From Parasedimentitalea maritima (GTDB lineage: Bacteria; Pseudomonadota; Alphaproteobacteria; Rhodobacterales; Rhodobacteraceae), in NCBI RefSeq assembly GCF_005771405.1, contig NZ_VAUA01000005.1, positions 310,001 to 374,000 on the forward strand: a stretch of 64,000 nt of DNA, given 5' to 3'. Position 1 is the stretch's first letter. Each line of letters starts with the position of its first letter. A program made the translations under genes and the position numbers. Shown piece after piece: positions 18,357 through 27,931 of the stretch. Below the pieces are notes generated by a model that saw only the letters and a list, made by a program, of their open reading frames with translations, did no database searches and was not told the DNA's origin.

Positions 18357-19043
18357 ATGTTACGCCTGACCCCAATCCTGCTTGCCCTTGCCTATGGCAT
18401 TGTGATGTATCGCATTTCGATCTGGCGCACCCATAAAGAACTGGATGCCAAATCGACCGAGCTTGCCGATCGAAAAATGAAGGCACTGACGGACCGGATG
18501 GCCGCTGCGCTGGAAATTCCGCGCATTCCGGTTTTCATCTACGAAATTGATCCGGTCAACGGCTTGGCTGCGCCGGACGGGCGGATTTTCATCACCCGCG
18601 GATTTTACCGTAAGTATCAGTCAGGTGAAGTCAGCGACGCTGAACTGGCCTCGGTCATTGCACATGAACTGGGGCATGTGGCGTTAGGGCACGCCAAACG
18701 CCGAATGATAGATTTTTCCGGTCAAAATGCCCTGCGCACAGCCCTGATGATGATCGTTGGGCGTTACATTCCTCTTATTAGCGGATGGATTGCCGATATG
18801 TTGACCTCGCTGCTGGCTGCCCGTTTGTCGCGCGGTGATGAGTATGAGGCCGATGAATATGCCGCTGCTTTGCTTACCAAAGCCGGGATCGGTGTTGAGC
18901 CGCAAAAAAGTCTGTTCCTAAAGCTGGAAGCCCTGACCCAACAACGTGCGGGCATGGCACCAGCCTGGTTGATGAGCCATCCAAAAACCGAGGAACGGAT
19001 TGCAGCACTCGAGAACCTCGAAAGCCGCTGGAACAAAACCTAA
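18357..19043 (+). CDS. M48-family metallopeptidase
   Basis: A 228-residue zinc protease. One N-terminal transmembrane segment (residues 1-18, [17 protein letters not shown]) anchors it. The catalytic motif is [11 protein letters not shown] near residue 102, and the third zinc ligand is the Glu in [10 protein letters not shown] near 160. The C-terminal [15 protein letters not shown] is typical of the HtpX/Ste24-related Oma1-like group. A second hydrophobic stretch lies at about 120-150. It probably takes part in membrane protein quality control. It is 56 bases downstream of the VWA gene and could belong to the same unit. Confidence 0.9.
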   Translation: MLRLTPILLALAYGIVMYRISIWRTHKELDAKSTELADRKMKALTDRMAAALEIPRIPVFIYEIDPVNGLAAPDGRIFITRGFYRKYQSGEVSDAELASVIAHELGHVALGHAKRRMIDFSGQNALRTALMMIVGRYIPLISGWIADMLTSLLAARLSRGDEYEADEYAAALLTKAGIGVEPQKSLFLKLEALTQQRAGMAPAWLMSHPKTEERIAALENLESRWNKT

Positions 19044-19105
19044 CGCCCCCTTGCGCCACGAGATCAGAGTGCCCAAGTCTGCGTAACATGACACGGAGAG
19101 ACCCA

Positions 19106-20089
19106 ATGCTGTTTTCGCTTCTTGACCTTGCCCCTGTGCCAGAGGGCAGCGATATCCCGCAGGCTCTGAAAAACAGCACTGAATTGGCCCAAAAGGCTGA
19201 AAGCTGGGGTTTCCACCGGTATTGGCTGGCGGAGCATCACAACATGCCCGGTATTGCCAGCGCAGCGACGGCGGTGCTTATTGGTCATATCGCCAGTCAG
19301 ACCCAGCGCATTCGAGTGGGTGCCGGTGGCATCATGTTACCCAATCACGCGCCCTATATGATCGCTGAATCCTTTGGCACACTTGCGGCCCTGCATGGCG
19401 ATAGGATCGACCTCGGGCTTGGTCGGGCGCCCGGTACCGATATGCTGACGGCCCGCGCGCTGCGACGTGGTATGGGGCACGGTGACAGTTTTCCGCAGGA
19501 TGTGGTGGAATTGATGGAGTTCTTGGGCCCTGAAGACCCCGAGCAAAAGGTCCGGGCCTTTCCCGGTCAGGGAACACAGGTTCCCGTCTGGATATTGGGG
19601 TCCAGTCTTTATGGCGCACAGTTGGCCGCACAGCTTGGTCTGCCCTATGCTTTTGCCTCACATTTTGCACCACAGGCGCTGGACGAAGCCCTGAGCCTCT
19701 ATCGGCGCAGTTTTCAGCCATCGGTCTATCTGGAAAAACCCCACGCCATGATTGCGGCCAATGTTTTTGCAGCAGATAGCGATGCTGAAGGCACCCGGTT
19801 GCGCACAACCATGCAACAAGCCTTTGCCCGCTTGAGACTCGGAAAACCTGGCAAACTCCCTGCCCCGGTTGATGACATCGCGGCACATCTGGAACCACAT
19901 GTTCTGGCAGGTGTAAACGAGGCCTTGCAGGTGTCTGCCACCGGCAGCCCAGACACGGTGCGGGGTGCCCTGTCCAATATTATCGAACGCTATCAGCCCG
20001 ATGAGCTGATCATAACCGGGCAAATCCACGACCATCAGGCGCGGTTGAAATCGTTTGAAATTGCAGCGGAAATCCTGAAAGCCGCCTAA
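19106..20089 (+). CDS. LLM-class flavin-dependent oxidoreductase
   Basis: A 327-residue bacterial luciferase-like monooxygenase of the single-subunit MsnO8/YhbW type. Marks are [22 protein letters not shown] near residue 40, [20 protein letters not shown] near 75, and [13 protein letters not shown] near 105. These are FMN- or F420-like TIM barrels; the substrate is not known. An ATG at 19088 is in frame, but the ATG at 19106 has GGAGAG five bases upstream and gives the usual start [11 protein letters not shown]. The 3' end overlaps the convergent PIN gene by 4 bases. Confidence 0.88.
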   Translation: MLFSLLDLAPVPEGSDIPQALKNSTELAQKAESWGFHRYWLAEHHNMPGIASAATAVLIGHIASQTQRIRVGAGGIMLPNHAPYMIAESFGTLAALHGDRIDLGLGRAPGTDMLTARALRRGMGHGDSFPQDVVELMEFLGPEDPEQKVRAFPGQGTQVPVWILGSSLYGAQLAAQLGLPYAFASHFAPQALDEALSLYRRSFQPSVYLEKPHAMIAANVFAADSDAEGTRLRTTMQQAFARLRLGKPGKLPAPVDDIAAHLEPHVLAGVNEALQVSATGSPDTVRGALSNIIERYQPDELIITGQIHDHQARLKSFEIAAEILKAA

Positions 20090-20628
20090 CCCGCCAGTGC
20101 TTTGGCCAGTCGTGGCAGGCGCGCCTTTTTTAGCAAGGGACGGATCTGCCACTCACTGCCTGACAGACGGTTTGCTACGGTAAGGACCTGTTCGCCCAAC
20201 TGTTGCATTCCCGCGCTGTCCTTTAACCAAATGGAATGAAGCAACTCGTCAGGCCCAAGCCTTTTCAAGCCTTCTTCCGCCAGGATATTGCGCGGGAAAT
20301 CTTTGTTGTTCATCGTTACGATGGCATCTGCAGATCCGGAAATAGCAGTGGCCAGCACATGAATGTCCGCAGGATCCGGTAACCACAGCCGTTGTTCCAA
20401 TCCTTGCGCCGCGGGCAGTTCTGCCTGCGGCCAGTTGGCACGTATCAGGGCAATTTCAGCGCAGGCCTGTGCCGAGCCTTCCGGACCCAGTTTAATGGCT
20501 GCCCGTTCCCACTCGCCCAGTATCCGGGTCGACCACAACGGCACGAAATGCCCCAGCCGGGCGGCGCCCAAGAGCATTTCGCGCATCACTGTGGGGTAGA
20601 GCACACAGGTGTCCAGAAGCAGTTTCAT
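20086..20628 (-). CDS. PIN-domain protein
   Basis: A 180-residue PIN-fold ribonuclease-like protein. The N-terminal strand has the first acidic residue ([17 protein letters not shown], Asp6). Further acidic residues are ILGEWERA (Glu near 40) and DIHVLATAI plus IVTMNNKDF (Asp near 89 and 108), which together make the usual metal-binding set. No antitoxin gene is adjacent: the upstream neighbour, 9 bases away, is an rRNA methyltransferase, so it is more likely a stand-alone RNase of the RlmI operon than a VapC toxin. Length is somewhat above typical VapC (130-140). Confidence 0.82.
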   Translation of the reverse strand: MKLLLDTCVLYPTVMREMLLGAARLGHFVPLWSTRILGEWERAAIKLGPEGSAQACAEIALIRANWPQAELPAAQGLEQRLWLPDPADIHVLATAISGSADAIVTMNNKDFPRNILAEEGLKRLGPDELLHSIWLKDSAGMQQLGEQVLTVANRLSGSEWQIRPLLKKARLPRLAKALAG

Positions 20629-20637
20629 GCTGCAACC

Positions 20638-21852
20638 TTAGTCGAGACGGAAGAATACAGCTTTCAGATAACCGCTTTCGGCCAACTGCGGCAGTTGAGG
20701 GTGGTCCGCTCCGGCATATCCTGTGTGAATCAACTGCGGCGAACGCTCGGCCCGACCAATGCCGCGCGCCGAAGCCCCCCGGAACTTGCTAAGGTCTGCA
20801 GCATGTGAGCACGAGCAAAGCCCAAGATAGCCGCCGGGTTTCACCAGTGGAGCCGCCAGTTTGGCAATCCTCTCATAGGCCCGCAGTCCGGCTTCCAGTG
20901 TTGGTTTGGAAGGCGCAAAGGCTGGTGGGTCACAGATCACCACATCAAAGGTCTCGCCTTCAGCAGCCAATGCAGCGAGGGTATCAAATGCATCCCCCTG
21001 ACGGGTGCTAAATTTATCGCCAAACCCGCTGGCAGCAGCCCCCTGCTCTGCTAAGGCCAATGCCGGGGCAGAACCATCCACGCAAAGCGCCGAACCTGCG
21101 CCACCTGCCAGCATGGCCAGTCCAAAACCACCAACATGCGAGAAGACATCCAGCACGCGAGCATCGGGTGCAACAAGTTGAGACGCAAATGCGTGGTTGT
21201 ATCGTTGATCGTAGTACAAGCCCGTTTTCTGACCACCGGTAAGGTCTGCCATGTAGCTGGCACCATTCATCTGCACCGTTATCGGGGCCTCTGGTGCGGT
21301 ACCATGAAGTACCATGTTCACATCATCCAGCCCTTCAAGGCTGCGGGTGCGGCCAGCAGCATTTTTCAGCACTGTGCCGACACCGGTAACGTTGACCAGA
21401 GCTTGGGTCAGCAGTTCGATATGCACTTCGGCCCAGGCTGCGTTGGGCTGCACCACGCAGGCATCCCCAAAGCGGTCGATTACGATCCCTGGCAGACCAT
21501 CTGCTTCAGCATGAACCAACCGGTAGAATGGTGCATCAAACAGCTGCTCTCGCATCTGCAGTGCACGGGTCAAGCGGGCTTCAAACCAAGCAAGGTTCAG
21601 ATCGGCTTGTGGATCGCGATCCAGCATCCGGGCGATAATCTTGCTTTCCGGGTTAACCGTCACCAACCCCATTGGGGTCTGCGCTTCATCCTCAAGCACG
21701 GCCAGAGCACCGGGCGCAAGTTTACGGGTACGACGGTCGGTGACCAGTTCGTTGGCATAGACCCAAGGAAACCCATGCCGGATGGCACGGGCATTGGATT
21801 TAGGTTTCATACGGACGCGGGCGCGCTGGGACGCAGGAGAGGAAGCTGTCAT
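20638..21852 (-). CDS. Class I SAM-dependent rRNA methyltransferase, RlmI-like
   Basis: A 404-residue RlmI/RlmK-type enzyme that methylates cytosine C5 of 23S rRNA. Residues 18-90 form the N-terminal PUA domain (SNARAIRHGFPWVYANELV). An EEHD-like middle region includes LVHAEADGLPGIVIDRFGD. The Rossmann SAM motif is VLDVFSHVGGFGLAML near residue 230, and the catalytic motif is FDVVICDPPAFAPSKP near 300. The last part has GGYLGLCSCSHAAD, with the catalytic-type Cys. It is co-oriented with the PIN gene 9 bases downstream. The exact target base is inferred from the family. Confidence 0.88.
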   Translation of the reverse strand: MTASSPASQRARVRMKPKSNARAIRHGFPWVYANELVTDRRTRKLAPGALAVLEDEAQTPMGLVTVNPESKIIARMLDRDPQADLNLAWFEARLTRALQMREQLFDAPFYRLVHAEADGLPGIVIDRFGDACVVQPNAAWAEVHIELLTQALVNVTGVGTVLKNAAGRTRSLEGLDDVNMVLHGTAPEAPITVQMNGASYMADLTGGQKTGLYYDQRYNHAFASQLVAPDARVLDVFSHVGGFGLAMLAGGAGSALCVDGSAPALALAEQGAAASGFGDKFSTRQGDAFDTLAALAAEGETFDVVICDPPAFAPSKPTLEAGLRAYERIAKLAAPLVKPGGYLGLCSCSHAADLSKFRGASARGIGRAERSPQLIHTGYAGADHPQLPQLAESGYLKAVFFRLD

Positions 21853-22077
21853 GGGCCTCTCTTAGCGATATCACCGGATCATGGGAAGGCCCCTAAAAAC
21901 AGCGCGAACATGGTGTCGACTATCTGGACAAAACCAAGCTTGGCGTTTGTCTGACGATCGAGGTTACCAATTGCCTGCGAATGACGGCGGTAAAATGTGT
22001 CGTGATCTGAAACTTTCAGTCCCGGGGCCGACAACACCACTGAGCGCGACAGAGAGAACGTAGTCTGCCAGTCTGGG

Positions 22078-22353
22078 TTACTGGGGACGTTCCCGCCCAC
22101 GCCATCCTCCACGCCGTTTAGGAGTTACAGAACCCTCTAACCCCTGGCGCAATACCACACTCATTGGATGGTCAGGATTGTTTGCCCCATATCGATCCAG
22201 GATCACCTGGATCGCATCACGGCTGTTCTGCCCTACAGGCAGGCAGAGCGCCCAATCCAGAAAAATGCTGCGACATTGTGAGGGGGTAATCCCGTCTATC
22301 CGATACGCCTCATACATCAGAGACTTGGGGTCCAATTCAGTCTTGCCCAACAT
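22078..22353 (-). CDS. Small conserved protein translated behind glnE
   Basis: A 91-residue protein of unknown function. The core ITPSQCRSIFLDWALCLPVGQNSRDAIQVILDRYG looks like a helical domain conserved in Rhodobacterales; the tail is basic (KRRGGWRGRER). The ATG at 22353 has GGAG seven bases upstream and overlaps the end of glnE by 17 bases, so translation is likely coupled to glnE. A link to nitrogen control is inferred only from this position. Confidence 0.65.
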   Translation of the reverse strand: MLGKTELDPKSLMYEAYRIDGITPSQCRSIFLDWALCLPVGQNSRDAIQVILDRYGANNPDHPMSVVLRQGLEGSVTPKRRGGWRGRERPQ

Positions 22354-25132
22354 CCGCACTCTCCCGCTCCAAGGCCTGGGTAATCAGGTCGTCGCAGGCC
22401 TGGTATCTTACATCCAAGCTATTCTGCAATGCCTCCAGATTGTCAAAGCCAGTGCTAAGGCACAGGAACTGTGCTCCGCCCTCGCCCAGATTGGAGGTGT
22501 TTATCCCGGTCGCAGACAACAAGCGTGTAGCTGTCTGCACCGACCAGAATAGATCATAAGCTTCCTGCAACTGTGTCGCCTCAGCGACGCTCAGCCAGCC
22601 ACTTGCGACTGTGCCCCTTAATCCTGCGCTGACATTCTGCGCCGGGTTGCCCGACAACAGCGCCCCAACCTGTGACATCAATTCGATATCCATCATCCGG
22701 CCGCCACCAACCTTGGCATCCCAAATCCCAGCGGGCTTTTTGGCCACAGCCAGACGGGCACGCATTTCAGCCACCTCAGCCAGAACCCTATTTTGGTCAT
22801 TTGGTGTCGACAAGACGGAGCTTCGAAACGTTTCAATATCGCGCGCAAGACCTGTGGCCCCAGCCACAACCCGGGCGCGGGTGAGAGCCAGATGTTCCCA
22901 GACCCAGGCTTCGTTTTTCTGATAGTGTATGAAGCTGGTAAAACTGGTGGCCACCGGCCCTTTCGAGCCGGAAGGCCGCAACCGCATGTCAACCTCGTAC
23001 AAGCGTCCTTGCGACATCGGGGCGGCCAGAGCAGTGATCAGGGCCTGGGTCAGTCTGGAGTAATAGGGACGTGTTGCCAGTGGACGTTTACCGTCAGAGG
23101 TGTCTTCCGTTTGCGGGTCATAGATCACAATGACATCAAGGTCAGATTGCGCATTGATCCTCCCGGCCCCCAATGAACCCATGGCCAAAACCGCAGCCCC
23201 GCGTCCAGGAGGAGGTCCATGTTTGATGGCAAACTGTGCTACCACCACGGGGCAAATTGCGACAATCACCGCCTCTGCCAATTCGGCATATTGACGCCCA
23301 GCATCGGGTGCACCTATCAGACCGCGAAGGTAATGTACTCCGATCCGGAAATGCCATTCCTTACACCAGCGCCGGGCAGCGTCTAACTGCGTCTCATAGT
23401 CCGTTTCCTGCGCCAGGATGGTTGCCAGTTCATGCCCCAGCGCCTCAACTCCGGGCCAGGCATCAAAAAACGACCCACCAATCACCGCGTCGAAAACGCC
23501 TGAATTGCGTGATAGATGGCTGGCAAGCGCTGGAGACGTGCCGGCTATATCGACCAGCAGGTCTATCAGTTGTGGGTTGGCTTCCAATAAGGAAAACAGT
23601 TGCACCCCTGCGGGCAACCCTGCCAAAAATCCATCCAGGGCCACCAGTGCCTCTGCCGGTTTCGCGGTTTTGTCCAACCGTGACAGCAGCTCGGGTTTGA
23701 GCCTTTCGAAAATCCGCGCACCTCGCACAGATCGCAAAGCAGGATAGGTGCGCCAGCGCGCGATGATATCGCCGTTTAGATCATGCGACAGTGCGGCATG
23801 ATTGGCATCAGGCCCGGGTGCAAAAAAGTCTTCGGTCAGCACATGAACTTCGCTCAGACGCTCTTTGATCTCTTCCTTCAAGTCTTCGACATCGCGGCCC
23901 ATCAAACATGCCACGCGTGCCAGCCCATCCTCTGACTTGGGCATTTGATGTGTTTGGGCATCATGCACCATCTGGATGCGGTGCTCGACCTCGCGATGCG
24001 CGCGGTAGTGATCGGTCAGTTTTACTGCAACGTCTTCTGGTATCCAGCCTCGGTCAGCCAATGCTGCCAGCCCCTCTACCGTGCCGCGCACGCGCAGCCC
24101 TTCGTCGCGTCCGCCTGCTATCAACTGCCGGGTTTGAGTAAAGAATTCGATTTCCCGGATTCCACCGCGACCCAGTTTCATATCGTGGCCGGGGACCTCG
24201 ATGGCTCCACCCGTTCCTTTGTTCTCGCGTATTCTAAGCCGCATATCGTGGGCGTCCTGAATGGCCGCAAAATCAAGATGACGGCGCCACACAAAGGGGC
24301 GAAGAGTTTTCAAAAATCGCTCACCCGCCGCCAGATCTCCGGCACAGGCGCGTGCTTTGATGTAAGCTGCTCGCTCCCAGGTGCGGCCCAGACTTTCATA
24401 ATAGCGCTCGGCAGTTTCCATTGCGAGACACACAGGTGTAACGGCCGGGTCTGGACGCAGTCGCAGATCGGTGCGAAAGACATAGCCATCAGCCGTTCGG
24501 TCGCTCAGCGTTGCGCACATATTGCGCGTCGCACGCACCATCCCCTGACGGACTTCAAAAAAATCATCGGGATCAAACCGGCTTTCGTCAAACAGACAGA
24601 TCATATCTATGTCTGAACTGTAGTTCAGCTCATGTGCACCCATTTTGCCCATCGCCAGAATGCTAAGGCCTGCAGCCGTGGCAATGTCATCTTCAACCAT
24701 ACCCGGCAGTTTCTTTCGACGGATCAAGGTTGCGATCTCGGCCTTAATCGCCACATCTGCTGCCAACGCGCCAAAGTCGGTCAGCGCACCGGTAACCCGT
24801 TCCAAACTCCAGCCGCCGCCCAAATCAGCCAAAGCCGTCAGCAATGCCACCCTTCGTTTGGCCTGTCGCAATCCCGGTTTCATCTGATCCGGGGCCAGAG
24901 CACGACAGGCTTCAAACACTTGTGTCAATGCAAGCTGAGGGTCATCCAGTGCCTCTTCCAGCCAGCTGGCTTCGCGCCCAATCAACTCTTTTAGGTAAGG
25001 GCTTGACCCAGCTGCGCCATACACAAGCGCCGCCAGATCGCTGTCCAGGGCGGGAACCAGAGCACGGGCATCCGCCCCAAGTTCAGGATCAAATGGGCGT
25101 GGCAAGCGGAGAACGGTCAAAGAGCTTTTCAT
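22337..25132 (-). CDS. glnE: Glutamine synthetase adenylyltransferase/deadenylase
   Basis: GlnE (931 residues) attaches AMP to and removes it from glutamine synthetase in response to PII. Two nucleotidyltransferase domains are visible: the N-terminal one with LSILAMGKMGAHELNYSSDIDMICLFD near residue 155 (the G-x(n)-D-x-D pattern) and the C-terminal one with AVLAMGSLGAGRINAQSDLDVIVIYD near 645. The GRGGIREIEFFTQTRQLI and GGGRMMDIELMSQVGALL segments follow each. The length is typical. It is the first gene of a two-gene unit. The upstream 470 bases hold its promoter, but no site could be named. Confidence 0.95.
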   Translation of the reverse strand: MKSSLTVLRLPRPFDPELGADARALVPALDSDLAALVYGAAGSSPYLKELIGREASWLEEALDDPQLALTQVFEACRALAPDQMKPGLRQAKRRVALLTALADLGGGWSLERVTGALTDFGALAADVAIKAEIATLIRRKKLPGMVEDDIATAAGLSILAMGKMGAHELNYSSDIDMICLFDESRFDPDDFFEVRQGMVRATRNMCATLSDRTADGYVFRTDLRLRPDPAVTPVCLAMETAERYYESLGRTWERAAYIKARACAGDLAAGERFLKTLRPFVWRRHLDFAAIQDAHDMRLRIRENKGTGGAIEVPGHDMKLGRGGIREIEFFTQTRQLIAGGRDEGLRVRGTVEGLAALADRGWIPEDVAVKLTDHYRAHREVEHRIQMVHDAQTHQMPKSEDGLARVACLMGRDVEDLKEEIKERLSEVHVLTEDFFAPGPDANHAALSHDLNGDIIARWRTYPALRSVRGARIFERLKPELLSRLDKTAKPAEALVALDGFLAGLPAGVQLFSLLEANPQLIDLLVDIAGTSPALASHLSRNSGVFDAVIGGSFFDAWPGVEALGHELATILAQETDYETQLDAARRWCKEWHFRIGVHYLRGLIGAPDAGRQYAELAEAVIVAICPVVVAQFAIKHGPPPGRGAAVLAMGSLGAGRINAQSDLDVIVIYDPQTEDTSDGKRPLATRPYYSRLTQALITALAAPMSQGRLYEVDMRLRPSGSKGPVATSFTSFIHYQKNEAWVWEHLALTRARVVAGATGLARDIETFRSSVLSTPNDQNRVLAEVAEMRARLAVAKKPAGIWDAKVGGGRMMDIELMSQVGALLSGNPAQNVSAGLRGTVASGWLSVAEATQLQEAYDLFWSVQTATRLLSATGINTSNLGEGGAQFLCLSTGFDNLEALQNSLDVRYQACDDLITQALERESADVGQD

Positions 25133-25602
25133 ACCGGCAGACTGTTCCGACAGCTCAGCGGCGTCAATGCATCAAACGAATCTATGGCCCAAAACTGCAA
25201 TCTTCAAAAGGTCTGGAATACCCGCATACCCTAGGGTCAACTTTCAGGCTAAATGTTTGTTGCGGTTGTAACAAACGCAAGGCAGAAATTTTTTAGTACC
25301 TGGGATATTCGGTATCTGGCTAATTTGGTAAGCCACGCCGTTTCTACAGTGTCCCCTCTTTGTTTATTTTATTGATCTGCCTTGTGACAGTTGCAACCGC
25401 ACCTTCTCCTCTTAATTTGGCACATTTGCTCTCACAACTTTGGTTGTGCGCCTATGTTCAGGGTCATGCCTCATCGAGGCTCCCATTTACACACCCAGAC
25501 GAAATTCTCATTGTGTGGCCGAAGCCATCCGGCGACGTGCGTTCCGCAAACGCATAAAACTGCTTTCGGACTACACCTTAGGGGAGCCTAACCTCTCTAA
25601 AA
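25133..25602. other. Intergenic region without a recognised gene
   Basis: About 470 bases between the S41 peptidase stop and the glnE start. Three short overlapping plus-strand frames exist, but none has a plausible start site or family resemblance. One imperfect hairpin (GTTTGT...ACAAAC near 25255) is present. No RNA gene was recognised. Confidence 0.4.
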
Positions 25603-26934
25603 TCAGTCCGAAACGACGGAAATCTTTGCCGTAAGATGCTGCTTTGCCTCTTCCAACAGGCTGTCGTTGCCCGCGCGAAACCCACTGACATCCATCACAC
25701 GGGGCCAATGCGCCGGTACGCCGATGCCTTCATAAAGGACGCCATCAAGCGTTAGGTAGCGCTGGTGCGAAAATCCGAGTTGCCACCCATTGGGTAAAGT
25801 GACTTCCATGATATCCGACAACCCACCTGATGTTGTGGTGCCCATACTTTGAACGTGCTCCAGCGGCTGCATCGCGAGGGCGAATATCTCAGCCGCACTT
25901 GCACTATAGTTACTGGTAAGTAGCAGGCTGGGCTGATCGAATGAAATGGGCGTGTCCGGGATCAAAGCGGTAAATGGTAAGGTATAGCCGGATGCACTGC
26001 GCGTGGATTTGGTAAAGGCGGGAACGCCTCCATCTACGAAAAAACTGGCATAGGCCAGTGCAACGTCATCTGACCCTCCAGGGTTGAACCGTATATCCAA
26101 CACGATGGCCTTTGCCGCTGCCAGTTCCTGTGCAACAACAGCGAGGGCCTTGGTCGCCACAGCCGCGTCGGTATGACCAGCAACAGAAGCAACTGACATC
26201 CCCGCAAATGAGATAAACCCAATGTCCGGTGTCAGCCAACCATAGCTAAGTTGGCTTCCGTCTACTTTGGTCAGCCCATCACGAACGGCCCCTGCAGTTA
26301 CCTTTGAAAACGCAACACGCTCGGCATGCCATGGGTCGGTCAACTCGGGGGAGAACCCATCACCGGGCGTTTGGATATAGGTATGGCCGTCGTCTAGCCC
26401 GGTTAAAAGCTTGCTCAGCAGGGCAAATAACGCGGTGTCGTCCAGAACAGCATCCGCAGCAGGCCGCAGCGTCTTCCGCTTTTCGCTCCAATCTACGCCA
26501 TGTAAATCGAAAAAAGCATAATGCTCCTGCATGACCTGCCATGCCACGTCAAAATTCTCTTGTGCAGTACCGGGGGCATTGGGCGTTGCTGTACGGCAAA
26601 TATCTGGAAGAACTGCGATCCCATCCGCCATAATCGGATTAAGCACACCAGACACATCAAGACGCAGTCGGTCTTCCTCTATCCCAAACGTCACATCTTC
26701 AAGCCAGTTCACCAGGCTCAGATGTGATGGTATGCGTGACTGATGCAAGCAGCTGACCTTGGTCTGTTCATAGACATCAATCCAAAGTGAACTAACGTCG
26801 ATTACCAGCCCATACCCATCAGTCTGCCAAACTCCTTTCAGCTCGCCCTTGGGCATCACCCAAAGCCAGCTTAGACCAAAACCCACACATAAGAGGGCCA
26901 ATGCAGAGCCAAATAGCCTAAGAAAATTTCGCAA
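25603..26934 (-). CDS. Secreted or anchored S41-family peptidase
   Basis: A 443-residue protein with one N-terminal hydrophobic segment (FGSALALLCVGFGLSWLWV), so it is exported or anchored. A domain of about 110 residues unlike known domains comes first. A tail-specific-protease core follows: KAIVLDIRFNPGGSDDVALAYA near residue 290, LLTSNYSASAAEIFALAM with the likely catalytic Ser near 352, and GTTTSGGLSDIMEVTLPNGW near 380. No PDZ domain is evident between them. The closest group I recognise is the bacterial C-terminal processing or tricorn-like S41 family. The substrate is unknown, and it stands alone. Confidence 0.85.
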   Translation of the reverse strand: MRNFLRLFGSALALLCVGFGLSWLWVMPKGELKGVWQTDGYGLVIDVSSLWIDVYEQTKVSCLHQSRIPSHLSLVNWLEDVTFGIEEDRLRLDVSGVLNPIMADGIAVLPDICRTATPNAPGTAQENFDVAWQVMQEHYAFFDLHGVDWSEKRKTLRPAADAVLDDTALFALLSKLLTGLDDGHTYIQTPGDGFSPELTDPWHAERVAFSKVTAGAVRDGLTKVDGSQLSYGWLTPDIGFISFAGMSVASVAGHTDAAVATKALAVVAQELAAAKAIVLDIRFNPGGSDDVALAYASFFVDGGVPAFTKSTRSASGYTLPFTALIPDTPISFDQPSLLLTSNYSASAAEIFALAMQPLEHVQSMGTTTSGGLSDIMEVTLPNGWQLGFSHQRYLTLDGVLYEGIGVPAHWPRVMDVSGFRAGNDSLLEEAKQHLTAKISVVSD

Positions 26935-27349
26935 TACGTCGCCTCACATAATTTTTCTTCGGCTTCAATTTGCCAATATTAGAATTGCTATATTTGCTGC
27001 AAGTGGAAGGTAACCCTCGGTTATGTGAAATGACAAGGCACCGTTGATAAACTATTGTTTGCGAACAATTCCATTCGAAAAGTGTTATCTGAACGATACA
27101 TAGAATACGCCGCCCAGCGCCCCCTGAGAACGATGCCATTGGTACGGAATTTTGTTAGAATGGGCGAGGAGCAGACTGGAGAAATGGCTCCTGCTCCAAC
27201 CGGTTTTCAAACATGCCCTACAATGGGTATCTGCATCTGCCTTTGAGAGGAGCCATTCGTTGTAAGAGCGCGGACGCCGGGCAAGCAAAACCGAGCCGTC
27301 TAAATGGTCAATAAATCCGGGCCCCGCGCTCAGTGTCTCGATACGCTTG
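26935..27349. other. Intergenic region without a recognised gene
   Basis: About 415 bases upstream of the S41 peptidase gene and downstream of the NTF2-like gene. Short frames on both strands show no family resemblance. Its left end should carry the S41 promoter. Confidence 0.35.
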
Positions 27350-27763
27350 TTACGCCCATCCGAGTTGTTTCAGAGAGTGGCCATCATTCCAGATCTTGGT
27401 CATGTGTTTGATTTTCTCACCGTCGAAATCCATCACATAAACATAGTCGGCAGAAACGGATTTACCTGTTGGCGCACCTGACCCGGCATCAACGGTATGC
27501 GTTCCGTGGAACACTGCTGCAGCCATCACATTGCCTCGCTCATCATCCACGGCAAAGGACTTCAATTCGTAGTGCCCATCCGGAATTGGTGTAAGCAACC
27601 CCTTCATCCAATCGGTATAGCCTTCGAGCGTTGAAACCTCAGCAAGGGCATCAGCCTGTGCTGAAAACGTCGCTTGGGCGTGGCACCATTGCTTGCAGAT
27701 GTCCCACCCTTTTCCAGTCTCACAAGCATCAAAGAACTGCTGAGCGGATTGCTTAAGTGTCAT
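27350..27763 (-). CDS. NTF2-like / SnoaL-type protein
   Basis: A 137-residue protein of the NTF2 fold. The opening helix is SAQQFFDACETGKGWDICKQWC, the core strand is DERGNVMAAAVFHGTHT near residue 75, and the end is DYVYVMDFDGEKIKHMTKIWND, typical of the SnoaL-like ester-cyclase group. Some members are polyketide cyclases or isomerases, but many have no known activity. The ATG at 27763 has GGAGG six bases upstream, so the longer in-frame start at 27823 is rejected. It follows the DUF2652 gene on the same strand with a 168-base gap. Confidence 0.8.
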   Translation of the reverse strand: MTLKQSAQQFFDACETGKGWDICKQWCHAQATFSAQADALAEVSTLEGYTDWMKGLLTPIPDGHYELKSFAVDDERGNVMAAAVFHGTHTVDAGSGAPTGKSVSADYVYVMDFDGEKIKHMTKIWNDGHSLKQLGWA

Positions 27764-27931
27764 GGAGACCTCCGGTTTGATAACACAGCCAGTAATTGGC
27801 TGGATCGACCAAAGATAGCTCACTTACAACGGATCGCCATACCAACGGTTTTCAAAAGTCTTGTCCCGGCGGACAGCCAGTGGCTCAACTGGCTTGGGCA
27901 ACACTCAATCCCAGCTATATGGATCATATGA

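Noticed and set aside
20086-20628. PIN gene as the toxin of a toxin-antitoxin pair
   Set aside because: The upstream neighbour is a full-length rRNA methyltransferase and no small antitoxin ORF overlaps the start.
24204-24616. Plus-strand ORF inside glnE (from 23945)
   Set aside because: It is antisense to a strongly conserved gene, has no ribosome site and shows no family likeness.
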